Shown: piece after piece, positions 39,001-51,130 of the stretch
How positions within the stretch are numbered: the first letter of the stretch is position 1
How the letters are laid out: each line of letters opens with the position of its first letter
Assembly (NCBI GenBank): GCA_000697665.1
Contig: KL197713.1
Coordinates: forward strand, 1 to 64,000
Reading direction: 5' to 3'
Origin: Jaapia argillacea MUCL 33604
Lineage: Eukaryota; Basidiomycota; Agaricomycetes; Jaapiales; Jaapiaceae
Length of the DNA: 64,000 bases
The notes under the pieces: generated by a model
Databases searched by the model: none
Seen by the model: only the letters and a program-made list of their open reading frames with translations
What the model was told of the DNA's origin: nothing
Position numbers and translations under genes: made by a program

Positions 39001-39797
39001 TGGTTTCTTGGTCCAAGGACTTCTTCCAGTCACACCCTGGCATCTGAAGACATCGACGGCTCATCTTCATCGATTCTAACCAGCCATTAATGCTCTTCCC
39101 TGGAGAATTTCTGCGATCGTCTCCGTCTGTTGGAAAACACCCCCTACTCGGAAGCTTGAAACGTTCGCGCGTTCACTCAGATCTTCTCGTCGGCGCACTC
39201 CCTACCCCTCGCCATTTGGACAGTTGTGGGGATCATCAGGTCATCACCGTCTATGGGCACGGAACTGGAAAAGCTGTGGGCAACGGCCGTATGGTTCTCC
39301 AGTTAACTGTATCATCCCGGGAAGAGTATCCGATAATCTTGCCACTCCACGAAACATCATCACTCCTTGCAAGTCATTTGAGGAGATTCGGGCTTGGCTT
39401 TGCTAGTTGGGCATCCGAGTGGTGCGCGTGGTGCGCGCGGTCGATTCCACCCTCTTCGACAGTGGATTATCTCTCCATCTGTGGGACCGCAGGAGATAAA
39501 TCCTTGGCACATAGAGTGTACGCTCTAAAGCGCATGTCAGAGTCGCGAGGACTGTGAATGTCCGAATGCTGGTGAAAGCACTACGCGCCACGCCGCTCAA
39601 GTTAACCTCGCACCCAGGGCGGGCGAGCGCGTCGGAACAGAAGCGTTGGGCACCAAGGGCAGAGCATTTCGGAATTTATCTCTGGATCCACCAGTGTCAC
39701 CTACGAAGGCACGGGGTAGATTCCAGGGACAGTTACTCACCAAACTTCGATGACATGCGATCCGCCCATCCCGAAGGCCGATGCTACATCCCGATTC
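36021..39797. other. 3.8-kb island without a confident gene
   Basis: The longest gene-poor stretch here. Open frames are short: 178 codons at 37399-37935, 155 at 39090-39557, 144 at 38408-38842 and 130 on minus at 36387-36779. Some have gene-like composition: an acidic stretch with EPESDDDIVEGES on plus near 38905, and VITVYGHGTGKAVGNGRM near 39240. None shows a domain I recognise, and I could not chain them with splice signals. I see no transposase, polymerase or integrase motif and no end repeats by eye. The options are a lineage-specific gene with many introns, a long non-coding RNA, or a heavily decayed element. It is flanked by the ING promoter on the left and the end of the next gene on the right. 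Confidence 0.5.
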
Positions 39798-40557
39798 TCA
39801 TTCATGTTCAATCCATTCTCCCCGGATAGCGGGGGCAGGCTGAAAACAAGTCAGACGCAAAAGCAATCAGGCGCAAAAGTAAGAAGTAGATGACTGAACT
39901 GACATCCTCAGGCTCCTCTTCTCCTTCCTCCGCCTCGCGCTCGGCCTCTTCGCTCGTCTCCTCTGGTTTCTCCCAGACTCCTTCCCATCGAAATGTTTCT
40001 CCTCTGTTTTCTTCCCGAAACCAGTGCGCTACAGTTCGCACTCCTGTCAATCATCAGACGGAGAGAGTTTTGGGCGCCTATGCCGAGAAATCGTCCTGCT
40101 GGTTCAATGTCGGGAAACTGCAACGGCAGTCTGCGAGGTGTCCACCCAATATACTCCATTCCACGTCCACATACATTGTAGCGGGGCCGCTGGTGGTATG
40201 GAGATTGTTGTGTTGTCTGATACCACGAACGACGGTGGCGGATAAATACAGATGGTCGGGGATGTCGTTGGAGAGGAGAACTGCTGAGTCGGCCAAGACG
40301 ATCTGCGATGATTTTCTTGTTTTAGAACGGGGACTGGAGTGAGGATAGGGAGGTCGGCCGCTGCAAGTCCGCTTGTTGGGTTTCGCGGAGTGTAATTGCG
40401 TTCTTGGACACTTCCCATATCGAGCCGCCTCCCAGAAGCTCTTCACCACCGCGGCCTCCAATTTCACAAAATCACTCCTCGAAGTCCTCCATCGACAGGT
40501 AGCCTCCATGAAAATTACCATAAAACTGACTTCACGACGACCTCGAGATTCTTCCAA
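39798..40557 (-). CDS. Uncharacterised protein, conserved-looking but unrecognised
   Basis: Best model: an exon from about 40557 to about 40167, an intron with donor GTATAT after VDVEW and acceptor near 40051, an exon to about 39906, an intron of 64 nt and a last exon ending at 39798. The phases agree and give VDVEWRVRTVAHWFREENRG, then FRWEGVWEKPEE, an acidic run (EEAEREAEEGEEEPED) and the end PAPAIRGEWIEHE. The upstream part includes SRSDFVKLEAAVVKSFWEAA and IVLADSAVLLSNDIPDHLYL. Composition and splice fit support a real gene; I cannot name a family. The start is uncertain (Met 40557 or 40521) and another exon may lie upstream, near 40600. Confidence 0.55.
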
Positions 40558-40858
40558 GATTCGAATTTCCCCTCCGCTTGTTCAGATTCCCCATGTCGTT
40601 GCGTTACGTCCAGTTCATCACCCTTTGTTCGAAAATAGTAAAGCAATACATTCAATAGAGTCACGACGCTTAAACGACATCGTGAGATGACTGAATCACA
40701 TCGATAACAGGTACTAGACAGCGCGAACATATGCAACAGAGAACCACCTAACGTACAAATCTCAATCATGGGTAGGAACTGAAGAGAAGGTGCAATATAC
40801 GACGAAAATTAAGAAGAGTGGGGAAGGCATAGGAGAGAAGCAAAGAACTAAGCAAATT

Positions 40859-41780
40859 TCAGCCTGAGCGACCGTCACCTCCATCACCTCCCTTATGAGC
40901 CTCCATCCTGCCCTCCCTTCCTCCTCCCTCGCCGCCGGGACTTCCCAAGGACATTTGTTTGGTGTACATGGGTGGGTAGGCCCCATATTGAGGCCCAGAC
41001 ATCTGCATCTGACCATCAAGTCGATGAGGCACTATGTATGGGGCGTAGGGTTGACCATATGGGGCCAGGAACGTGGCGGGATAGAACTGAGTGTGAGGTG
41101 GATACCCGCCACCATCACCGTCTTGCCCTGTTCCGTGGGGGAGGGAGGGTACTGGGGTGAGATAGAACTGCGGATAAAAGGCAGGTTCCCCCGGTTTGGG
41201 GGGAGCAGGCGGGTATTGGCTGTAAATGCCAGGGGGGTAGCCCATTGGGGCTACGTACGGCATCGGGGGTGGCGACGCCGCTGCAGGGGCAACGGCGCCA
41301 GGCATTGTGATACCCGGCTGCTGTACTGTATCGTCGGCCTGTTCGACGTTGTTGTTGTCTGCGCGATCTCAATAAAGATTAGAATTCGAGCCGTCATTGC
41401 CTATGTTGGGCAAATCAAAGAGCCATAGAAAGCGACTCACTTTTTCCATCGCGCTTCTTGTAGGGGCCTCGCTTTATACCCTTCTTCCTTTCCTTTCTCT
41501 GCGAATCAACGCATTCCTCCGCAATGCCGTACTTGACGCAGCGAAGGCAAGGTCTGGCGTCGTCACACTTCTTACAAGCCTTCTGGCAGTTGGTACAAGC
41601 GTTCTTGACCTGCCTGCGCTTGGTACGAAGTGGCGGACTCTGGATGAGACCAGACGAGAAAGGATACATGTGCATGGGCATGCCGGGATAAGCGATAGGA
41701 TGCATGGCCATCTGGGGAGCTGAATCTGAGGTTGATTGCGAGTCCTGCTGCTCGTCCGAATCAGGCGTAGAGCCGGTCAT
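40859..41780 (-). CDS. Zn2Cys6 fungal transcription factor, short form
   Basis: Two exons, 41780 to about 41443 and about 41358-40859, give roughly 280 residues. The zinc cluster is ACTNCQKACKKCDDARPCLR and CVKYGIAEEC, spacing C-X2-C-X6-C-X5-C-X2-C-X8-C, with all six ligands. It is followed by the basic linker QRKERKKGIKRGPYKKR. After the intron the protein is low complexity, rich in Pro, Tyr, Gly and Met, ending GGEGGGREGRMEAHKGGDG plus a short tail. There is no fungal_trans middle-homology domain, so it is much shorter than typical Gal4-class regulators. Low-complexity Pro/Tyr stretches of this kind often serve as activation regions. Targets are unknown. It is head-to-head with the DYRK kinase across 1.3 kb. 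Confidence 0.87.
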
Positions 41781-43103
41781 GTTGCTGGGTAGAGATGTAG
41801 GATGATGGGAAACCGGACCCAGATAATAGACTTGCAGCGCCGCACGGTGGACTGCAAGCGACAGGACCTAATCGTGTCAAACCTTTCTAAGAAGGGTATA
41901 AGAGCCACACGTGTCGGAAGAGTAGCCGAGAGTAAACGCCTCAGTAAAGGCGCAGATGGGATGACCCTTGTCGGGGAACCCCAGCAGGAGGGTTCCTTGC
42001 GAGAGCGACGCTAGCATGCAAACTATAAGTAAATGAACGCTGGCTATAAAACGCGTGTGAGGATGTCGCGTACAAGAGATTTCGCTGAGCTGAAGCGGTT
42101 AACTTGCTGAGTTGGAGGTGTTGAGTCTCCGAGAGTTGGGATTCCACGCGCCGCCACAATTACCTGCCCTTTATACCTTATACCATTGCCACCCTTCCCC
42201 CTTTCTGACATGCCTGTGCATTGTATCGGCCTCGCCTCACTCCATCCCCCGTTTCTCCAGATTTATATCCTGCAACAGTCAATCATCTGACTTTGTATAT
42301 TCAACTCCGGCCTCTGGCGGAGCATTCTTTTCCAACACCGCGAATGTCCAATTTCTGCCGCCCTCTCCTCGGTCCGGAGAGCTGACCCTTCATCCCAAGA
42401 CTTGTATGCCATCTGCCACGTGGCCCGCTTGGGAATTATTGCCCGTCTTTCTGACGCACTGGCTTTTGCATGGCTGAGTATTTATGTAACACCTGCAACG
42501 CGCACGCCTTGTGGCTGCTCAGTATAGTCGCCGAGATTTCCCCCCTTCAAGGGGGCAATGGCAAACTATATCAAGCCATTTCATCAGTGTTCACGTTTTG
42601 TCTGTCCGCCCCGATTTATCTTTGCACCATATTGCCTCGTGGACAGATCTTCACAGACTTGTGGGTTTCAATTGGACCACGCAAGGAATTCTGGCTAGCA
42701 GTGCAGGAACGGGTTGGCAATGGAAAGGACTTGTGAGGACATCTGTGCTTTATATCTATCTCTGCCTCTGCTGTATATACGCTCCGTCGTCAAGCATAAA
42801 TCGTGCGAGCCCGCATGAATTTCCTGAATTTCACGGGATCACAATTTGGGATGAAGGCGCCACAATGCAAATAGGGGGCAACAAAAGGCCTCGTGAGGAA
42901 CGACGACGAAGACCTCCGTTCAATCCTTCGTAGCGACCTCTGCGTTGTTGCGCTCTTGCACAGTCCGTGCTCGGGCTATTGTTATCCTCGTATCTCTCAA
43001 ACGACAGTGACGACCTCGGACTATCTATTTCTCTTGCTATTTTCTCCCTGTTTTCCTAGCTTCCAGTCTCTCATTTCTTTTCGCTCCTTGACTCTGCTCT
43101 TTC
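41781..43103. promoter_or_regulatory. 1.3-kb shared upstream region of the Zn2Cys6 and DYRK genes
   Basis: A long intergenic stretch by the standard of this window. It holds TATAAAA at 42044-42050 directly followed by an ACGCGT box on the plus strand, about 1 kb before the DYRK start. Pyrimidine-rich tracts occur near 42180-42260 and 43030-43100; the latter is the likely start region. Open frames here (121 codons at 42112, 140 at 42511) have no recognisable content. A long 5' leader with small upstream ORFs is possible. Confidence 0.35.
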
Positions 43104-46100
43104 ATGTCGTCTTCACCCTCTCCACTCATCGGTCAATCGCCAGTCAATAAGAGTCTCACGAGACGGAGAGATCGTCCACCAGCTCTGGAATTGGGAGACT
43201 CAAACACTCCCTCTGATGGGGAGACCCACCTAGGTCGCGTCACCGCGGACACGGGAACCGCCAATCCCGAAACGCAACAGGTGAAGCCATTTGCCTTGTT
43301 CCATTTGTGCTCTCATTGATGGCTTAACACTGCGTTTAGCCTCGGTTCCTAGTGTCTGCTGTGAATGATCCCCCACCGGAGCATGAGCTGGAGGTTCCGC
43401 GATCCACTTCCGCTTCATCGTCCCTCGACCCGTATTACTTCGGCGTTCATACTCCTGCAGAGTCCGAGTCCCCTGCACTGGCCGTGCCTGATCTCCCTTT
43501 CCTCAGCAAAACGCCAGACATGCAGCCCACCAGCGAGCCCATAACACCCGCCAAGGATCCTGCCAACATTGACAGACGAGGGCTTGTTGGTGTTGGGGAA
43601 TTGGCCACACCGCGCTGGGCGCGCGGCCCACACAGAAGCGTCGACGATTTCGATGAATCCGGAGAGGGGGGTGAGGGGGGTGAGCCCGACGATGAAGAGT
43701 ATGATGTCTTGGTTAAGGAGGATGTCGAAAATGATGAGCCTGATAGCCCGTGGACGATCGAAGCCCTTGACGACGAACCCGAGGAAAAGGAGCAGGCAAG
43801 TTGTCGTTGTCTTACTTTTATAAGCCCACATCTCACCTTTTCGTTGATTTTCGGTCTCGCATAGTACGCCGAAACCCACCTCATTCCTCGAACCATCCGA
43901 ACACGCCCCTCCATCGCAGATGAAAGTGGAGGAGAAGAAATACTCTATCCACGTAATCCTCACACCTTCGATACCCCGAAGCAACCGCAACGACGTGGAC
44001 AACCGGACTTGGACACGCCAGATCAAAATTCACCTTCCTTAGGTGCTGGCCTTGCCCTGATCACCTCCCCCCCCAGTTCTTTCGCGACACCCGTTCATCG
44101 ACCGAGAAAGCGCACATCTGATGAATTCGAGATGGACCAGTCAGGGGAGCTCGTGTCCAAGCATGGCAGATCCCCGAATGGATCTAGTCGAGATAAGACC
44201 AAAGAGGACAAGTCATCTGTTCGACGACATCGAAGTCTTCACGTTGCGTCACCCCCCACTGGAAGTCGTGATCGTGACAAAGGAAAAGATAGGCGTAGGG
44301 AGAGCACCACTCTTAATACAAGCGGAACACCCAAAGCCGCTGCGTCTTCATCCAACGTCGCGAAGCATGCCAGACATACTTCCGCTAGTTCGTCGTCTTC
44401 AAGCCATGGAGAATCACACCACGGCCGGCGCGTGCACACCACAGACTTTTCTCACCTGCCTCCCTCTCCTTCGTCCTCGTCGATTCAGCAATTTTTGAAG
44501 CACAGCTCCTCCAGGGAGATCCATGGTTCTCCAAACGTTGCCCACTCTCTCCTCAGAGGTACACAGGAGGGTTGGTCTGGTCTTGGCGATGAAGCGACGG
44601 TGGAAGCCCTCCGGAAATTAGATGGTCTTTCGATCAAAACTGTGGCGAGAACGCGATCAAGTGTAAGTATGGGTCGACCAACGAGTCTCAGCCGCCCCGG
44701 TACCCCGGGCTCCGGTAAGGGTGGTGCTCAGTGGGAGGGTATAAATTCTGCAGATGGAGGAAGGGATAGCCGAAGAAGTAGCTCTAATACTCGAGACAGT
44801 CTGATCTCGAAAGACAAGGATAAGGAGCCGTCCGCGAGTCAACGCCAGGCGATCCCTCCAGGTTTGGGCCCTACAGATACGCAGGCGGAGGCTATTGATC
44901 CCAACGGAGGTGCTACGGGAAGCGGCGAAGAGCACCATCTTAGTTCTCCCGCTCCAGAGAAGGTTTCCAAGCGGTCGAGTATTCGTACAAGCTTCACGCC
45001 AAAGCGGGGGTCTGCTTCCTCGACAAATTACACGAGTACGCCCACGACAAGCTCCAGGGATTCCGCGTCATTGTCCGCAGCTACAAGTGCTACCTCTGCC
45101 TCCGTCGGCTCTGGTCGGCACTCCACGAGCAAACTGAGGAGAAACAGTGCTGGTAGTGACATTTCGAGTGTCCATTCAGGTGGTGATATCACTTCGTTCA
45201 GAGATCGAGCTGCCTCGCTGGCAAGTAATGGTGAACCCTTGGAGGAGGAACTTGTACCCCCTGTCCCTCCTTTGCCTAAGGACCTCTCTGGATTCAAGTC
45301 ACCACCACAGTCATCGACTGCGCTGGTGTTCCCGACTCTCAGCTCTGAAGAGAAGGCGGAGGATAAACGACTCAGGGGTGTCCAGGATCGTCAAAGTCAG
45401 TCGGCATCATTGGAGGTCCCTCATGCAACAATGCCAACTTCGTCGGTTCCCGAGCACGATCATGGTTCTCGACAACTCGGCCAAGGCTACAGCTCTTCGG
45501 ATTCCGCACATGTTCCTACAAAGACACCGTCGAAGAAGTGGAGTTTCTCCAACGCGCTGAACATCAAGCTGTCTGGATCTCCTTCCTCCCCATCGCAGGG
45601 TTCTGGCGCCAAAGCTTCCAATTTTCCTGTTAGTCCACGTTCGAGTACTTTTGGTCAGCAGCTCCGCAAGTCGCTCTCTCGGGATCAGCCTCTGTCATCG
45701 ACTAGCCATCCTCAGGCATCCGTTGAATCCTGGTCACCGATTCAACCGGAGGCGATGACTTCTGCTGCATCACTTGCCTCATATTCTTCCATCAGTTCTG
45801 TCAATATCCCGATGTCACCCTCGACGTCAGCGCCGACCACTGCCATCGCGCAGCGAGTGTCAGATGTGCCCAGTCGTTCTGGAACTCCGTCCAGCAATGG
45901 AACGAACCATACTACTTCTGCTCCCCACCATGCGCCTTTGAGTCCATCTTCTTCACTGAGGCGTGGATCCTCAAAGCGCCTGACACCCTCCTCGATACCC
46001 TTTTTCCGACGTTCATCATCGCAATCAATGCAAGTGCCGCCTCCAAGCAATGCCACGTTCTTATCCACGTCTCCCACGATGCTGTCCGATGCTAATCTGT

Positions 46101-49100
46101 CATCTCATGGCCGGGGAAAGACGAGCGCATCTCCAGTCAAGGACGTCATGCATTCAACGCCTTCCACGCCACACAAGAAATCTTCCATGTTGAGTTTGGG
46201 TCTCCCTTCTTTGCTGAAAGGCTCCAGTTCGCGCAAGAGTTTGCAGGATAAGGGTGAATCCAAGGGTGGGAGAGACGGTCATAGTGCCAAAGGCTCGGAC
46301 AGAGAAAGGTCCGACAAAGAGAAACACAAGAAGGACGACAAGGATCGGAGTGAGAGTCGTATATCCGTGTTGATGGGAAGGAAGAGAGGCAAGGTGCGTG
46401 GTTGTTTTCGTTGTGTCGGTGTAATTCTGATCTTCCTCCAATAGACTTTGTCCTCAACAGAGCCGAAGAAGGCAAAACCTGTCGCCATGCCCCCTATGCA
46501 GATGTCTGCTCTGCCCAATAACACCGCGCAACGACTTGCTCACATCAAATCAGGGTCATCGACCTCCTCGACATCAACGAGCAACCGCAATTCGTCAATA
46601 TCATCTCGTGTCACAGCACAAACCGTTAGCTCAATGAAGAAGCAGTCTGATTCCTCCTTGCGCAGCCGTAATCAATTACCGACGATTGCAGGCTCACCAT
46701 CCGTTGGGGCTGGTAGCTATCAGCCTCCAAGGGATCCGAAGGACATGCCTCCGTCTTCCTTGATGAACTCTCTGTCTGGCCTTCCCAAAGAGACACCCAC
46801 CAAAATTCCTCGCATCGCCAGCCGTTCGTCTGCAGCTGGCTCTCCCTCCATGAAGAACCACTCTTCCACATTAGTTGGCCAGGCATCTACCATGGCCAAC
46901 CGAAGAGCGAGTCTGAACGTCAGCGGTCTCGTCCCTTCCTCAGCGGATCCGTCACCTGTGCCTGATACTTCATCCATGAACGAATTTGGTGTGCTAGATG
47001 ATGGAGACAACGAAGAAAGCAAGCCACAAGCGAGCACGACGAACCTACGAATCTCTGCCAGAGTCTCACCTTCTCTCACATCCCGTGTCCCGCGACAAGT
47101 TTCTGGCCCGATGACATCAACTGGTAGCAACGCATCAACCACTCGAAAGAGCAATCGTGAATCCATGTCTTTCTCTGGCTTGCGCAAATCTTCCACCGCT
47201 TCTGTTGCCTCGCTATCCTCCGTGGCTCCCAGTACAGAATCTCACCATCGCTTCTCAGCCTTATCACCGTCGAAAGGCTTGAAACTCTTGAGTCCTAAGA
47301 TTTCATTATCGACTACTCGGACGACAAGTTCTTCCGTCCCGCAGAATATCCATCAGACGATGGCCTCTCCTTCATCCAGTCGTCAGTCCCTCTCGACGCC
47401 GTCACCGGTGCCAAGCTGCATCGATGAAGAAGAGTTACTCGGAGACGAGGAGATGCTGGGCTATATCAAGCGGCAGCAGGCAAAGAAATTGGCGAGTGGC
47501 GCGAGCCAGCAAGAATTGGATGATCTGTTACGTTTCCCCGAGCCTACTCGCCCCACGACACCATTGTCTCCTTCCGGTCAGTGACGATCGCCCCAGTTCC
47601 CTTTCCTCGATTGCTGATTGTTTTATAGCTGTTCTGAAGAGCAGCCAGGTGCAGTATCTTTCTGAATACGAGCGCAAGGAGATTCTCGACTTCCCGTCTG
47701 TGTACTGTTTTGGCGCCAGAAGCGACAAGAAACCCGCCATCCCCAGCAATCCTATCAACAATTACGGTTATGATGATGATCGCGGGGATTATCTTGTTGT
47801 GAACCGAGATCATCTGGCATACCGATACGAAGTCATTGATACCTTGGGTAAAGGATCCTTTGGCCAGGTTTTACACTGCCGAGACCATTGTACTGGGGAG
47901 TCTGTTGCCATCAAGATCATTCGCAACAAGAAACGATTCCACCACCAGGCGTTGGTTGAAATCAAGATCCTCGACAACTTACGGAAATGGGTAAGCTAGG
48001 ATGCCAATTCTTCATCCATTCAGTTTTTCACCAGCATATAGGACTCGGAAGAAAAACATCATGTCATAAAGATGACGGAGCACTTCTACTTCCGTCAACA
48101 TCTCTGCATTGCAATGGAGCTTTTGAGTATCAACCTCTACGAGCTCATCAAGGCCAATGGCTTTGTGGGTTTTACTACGGCATTGATACGTCGATTCACG
48201 AGTCAGATGCTTCTATCGCTGTCCTTGATGCGAACGCATCGCATCGTGCATTGTGATCTCAAGCCGGAGGTGAGTAACCATGGACCCGTTAATTCTCCAG
48301 GACTAAGTTTTGCGTAGAACGTATTATTGCGACACCCTGCGAAGAGTGCTATCAAGGTCATCGATTTTGGCAGTAGTTGTTTCGAACACGAGAAGAGTGA
48401 GTGGCTCGTTGATCTACAACAATTATATTTTGACATTACCAACAGTTTATACATACATTCAAAGCCGTTTCTACCGCTCACCCGAGGTGATTCTTGGCAT
48501 GAATTATCACATGGCGATCGATATGTGGAGCTTGGGTTGCATCCTTGCCGAACTGTCCACGGGATTTCCTATCTTCCCGGGTGAGAACGAACAAGAACAG
48601 CTCTCCTGCATCATGGAGGTGCTAGGGATACCTGATAAAGATTTCATCAATCGTAGCTCACGAAAGAAGCTCTTCTTCGGTACGCACACTTTTACCTCAC
48701 CCGGTGATACATTCGTCTTAATGGTCATGTTCTTCAGACTCAACTGGTGTCCCACGGCCAGTTGTCAACTCCAAAGGCCGTCGGCGTAGACCTGGCACTA
48801 AGACCCTCGCTCAAGTCCTTCGCTGTGATGATGAACTCTTCGTTGACTTCATCGGGAAGTGCCTTGTTTGGGATCCAGAGCGACGTATGAAACCCCAGGC
48901 CGCTCTTCGCCATCCATTCATCACAAGCGGTCGGCGTTCCAAAATCACCAGTCCGGCACCCGCTACTGCAAAAGCCATCCTCACATCGTCGACATCCAAT
49001 TTGTCCAGCAGCCGTAGTAAGCCAATGGAGACGCCGAAGAAATCCCAGATCAGTGCACCCACCCCACTCACAGCCCGTGTCAGCCGAACGACCACAGTTG

Positions 49101-49300
49101 TCCCCAATACACCCAGTGCTAACACGTCTGCTCACGCTGCCTTGGGTTCCTCCTCGAGGTCATATCGAGCCTCCCAATCACAAACACTCTCCTCTTACCA
49201 CTCCAGTCGATCAATGAACGGATACGCAGTAAGTTGGCCCAACCACATCGATGTTTGTCAACGAGTTCACACTTATTTCCAGCTCAACGGGTCTAAATGA
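43104..49300 (+). CDS. Very large DYRK-family protein kinase (Pom1/DYRK2 class)
   Basis: Ten or so exons give about 1,900 residues. Roughly the first 1,490 are disordered and rich in Ser, Thr and Pro, with many SP/TP sites; the exon 43864-46393 alone encodes over 840. The kinase lies near residues 1,500-1,795. It is preceded by a DH-box ([20 protein letters not shown]), then [43 protein letters not shown], the activation loop [20 protein letters not shown] and [19 protein letters not shown]. The YxY of the loop is the DYRK autophosphorylation site. A Ser/Thr-rich tail follows, ending NGYALNGSK. In fission yeast Pom1 sets cell length and polarity; that role is inferred. Introns split HCDLKPE|N and the region near 48400. 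Family confidence is high, subclass moderate. Confidence 0.93.
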
Positions 49301-49616
49301 GCTTTAATGCTGTCGTTTCTTATTTCTCAATGAACTTCATTGCATATTATTAGATATGATACCTGAAAATCAAGCTGGCCTTATTGCCTTCAGACTGCTG
49401 TATTTTATCCGTTGTCCCCAGTCGCAGTTTTCTCGTCCTCACTCAGGTTCCCTAACAGTCGTAATCTTTGCATGTTTCGCAATATAGTCCTGCACGTTTC
49501 CCATGAACGTACTGGAATCGGCAGTGAGAATGCATCGTCCAATGATTACAAAGGGCAGGTAGGGTAGGGGGAAGAGCAAGAGAGTTCAAGTTGTGGTGAT
49601 TGCTGCCACACAGTCG
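49301..49616. other. Convergent intergenic region, 316 bp
   Basis: Shared 3' region of the DYRK gene (plus) and the mitochondrial kinase gene (minus). It has AT-rich patches near 49340-49360 that may hold polyadenylation signals. I see nothing else in it. Confidence 0.3.
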
Positions 49617-51130
49617 TTATATTTCAACGTCACCCGCCTCATCCAAACATCTCAACTTGAGGAAGACATCGCTCCCTAGTGCAAGGTATCAACGTCGAGG
49701 CAGGAAAACCAAAAGAAGGATCACACGCACCCCAACCATCCAGGGAAAACAAACTTAACGAACCACCGAAATACCTTGGAGAGCACCGTTTAGGGACAAG
49801 AACGTAGATTCGCGTGATAGTGACGTACTTGGCATACAATCTGCTCATGGGAAGGCCATATCCCAAACCTGCGATGGTGCCCATACCGATCTGAAGCCCC
49901 TTCCCTGTCATTTCTTCAAACAGATTTCCTTCACCGGCGCCACCAGTACCCACGGCAGCGCTACCCCCAATATGTTGGGCAGCGTAAGGGCCGCCACCAC
50001 TCTCGTCCGGTTCGTCGCTTGGAGCGGCAGTGGTAAAGGCATAGGAGAATATCCGGGCCATGTTGGATGGTGAGACTCCTCCCCCTTGATCTCGAATCCT
50101 GAGAGCGACGTGGGATAGACCTTGGATACGAGGTGAGGGTGAGATTGTGACGAGGATGGGAGGGAGGCGTCGCGTCGAAGAAGACCCGTAGAGTTTGTAG
50201 TGATGTTCCACAGTAGCCCTAAAGGAGTTCTTCAGAATCTCGGTTATGATGTATTCCATGTGAACGGGGATATATCTATTAAAGAAAGTAGATGGTTAGC
50301 TCAAAACGACGATCGTCGTATAAGCCGAAAACCTTACGCAAAGGTGGTGTCCGGGTGTCCGTCAATGATGATTTTCGGCGCGACACCTAGAGTCGCTTCG
50401 CACAACTCGCTAACCCAGGATCCACACATGCGTACCATCGATGCTGGAGAGCAAGCCATATCGACGATACCAATCCTATTTGCCGTTTCCTCTGGGCGGT
50501 TCAATCCTCGGGAGAGAGCAATGTGTTGTTCGGCCATCAACCGAACTGCTATGCGATTGTGGATAGCACCATCGAGGAAGTTACTGATCTGAGAAGGGGA
50601 CATGTAACGGGTGCATTCCTGGAAGCTAAACTTTGGATCAATGCTGTGCCATCCTTGGAGACTGGACGAGGTACATACCCCTTGGCCATTGTCGGGATAT
50701 CATTGGCATGGGTTTCGACGAGAGATTCTAATTGAGAGGTAAATTCTGCATTCTCTCCAAGTGATTTGACTTGAGGATAAGTCGAGAGCAACAGAAAGCT
50801 TTTCCTGTGTGCATCAAGGACTCTGGCGACGAAAGGGTTCGTGCCGACTATGAATGGCAAAGCTTCGATCGATCGGACTCGTTGAGCAAGTCGACGGGGT
50901 ATTTCGTTTTGGACATAGGATACAGAAGAAAGAACGGAGTCAGGGGTCAGTGGACGACCAAAGGAGAGCAGGGTTGACAGAGTAAGGGGGCGAGGAGGAT
51001 GTTTCGCGAATCGAGTCAAGAGTTGAGCGACTTCTGGCGTGGCGGGGTCTGGAGCACGACGGTGATAACCACGCCGGCTGACTACTCCAACCACAAACCG
51101 CTCTTTGCGTGTCGCCAACATCGTTGTCAT
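49617..51130 (-). CDS. PDK: Mitochondrial pyruvate/branched-chain dehydrogenase kinase
   Basis: GHKL-fold kinase of the mitochondrial matrix that phosphorylates and shuts down the E1 subunit of an alpha-ketoacid dehydrogenase. The N-terminus from 51130 (MTTMLATRKERFVVGVVSRR) is basic and fits a presequence; Met 51121 is also possible. The substrate-binding half has LLSFGRPLTPDSVLSS, EIPRRLAQRVRSIEALP and FLDGAIHNRIAVRLMAEQHI. The ATP-binding half has the N box EYIITEILKNSFRAT, the G1 box RIRDQGGGV and the G2 box GLGYGLPMSRLYAKYFGG. A final intron (near 49680-49730) joins DGWG to SDVFLKLRCLDEAGDVEI. A linker rich in Gly (SGGGPYAAQHIGGSAAVGTG) enlarges the ATP lid. PDK versus BCKDK cannot be settled by eye. 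Confidence 0.93.

Noticed and set aside
39090-39557. Old retroelement protease-like segment in the gene-poor island
   Set aside because: A faint likeness in VITVYGHGTGKAVGNGRM is too short to support it; no other element parts or terminal repeats were seen, so I do not call one.
42112-42933. Two open frames of 121 and 140 codons upstream of the DYRK gene
   Set aside because: They have no recognisable domain and overlap a likely promoter and leader region.
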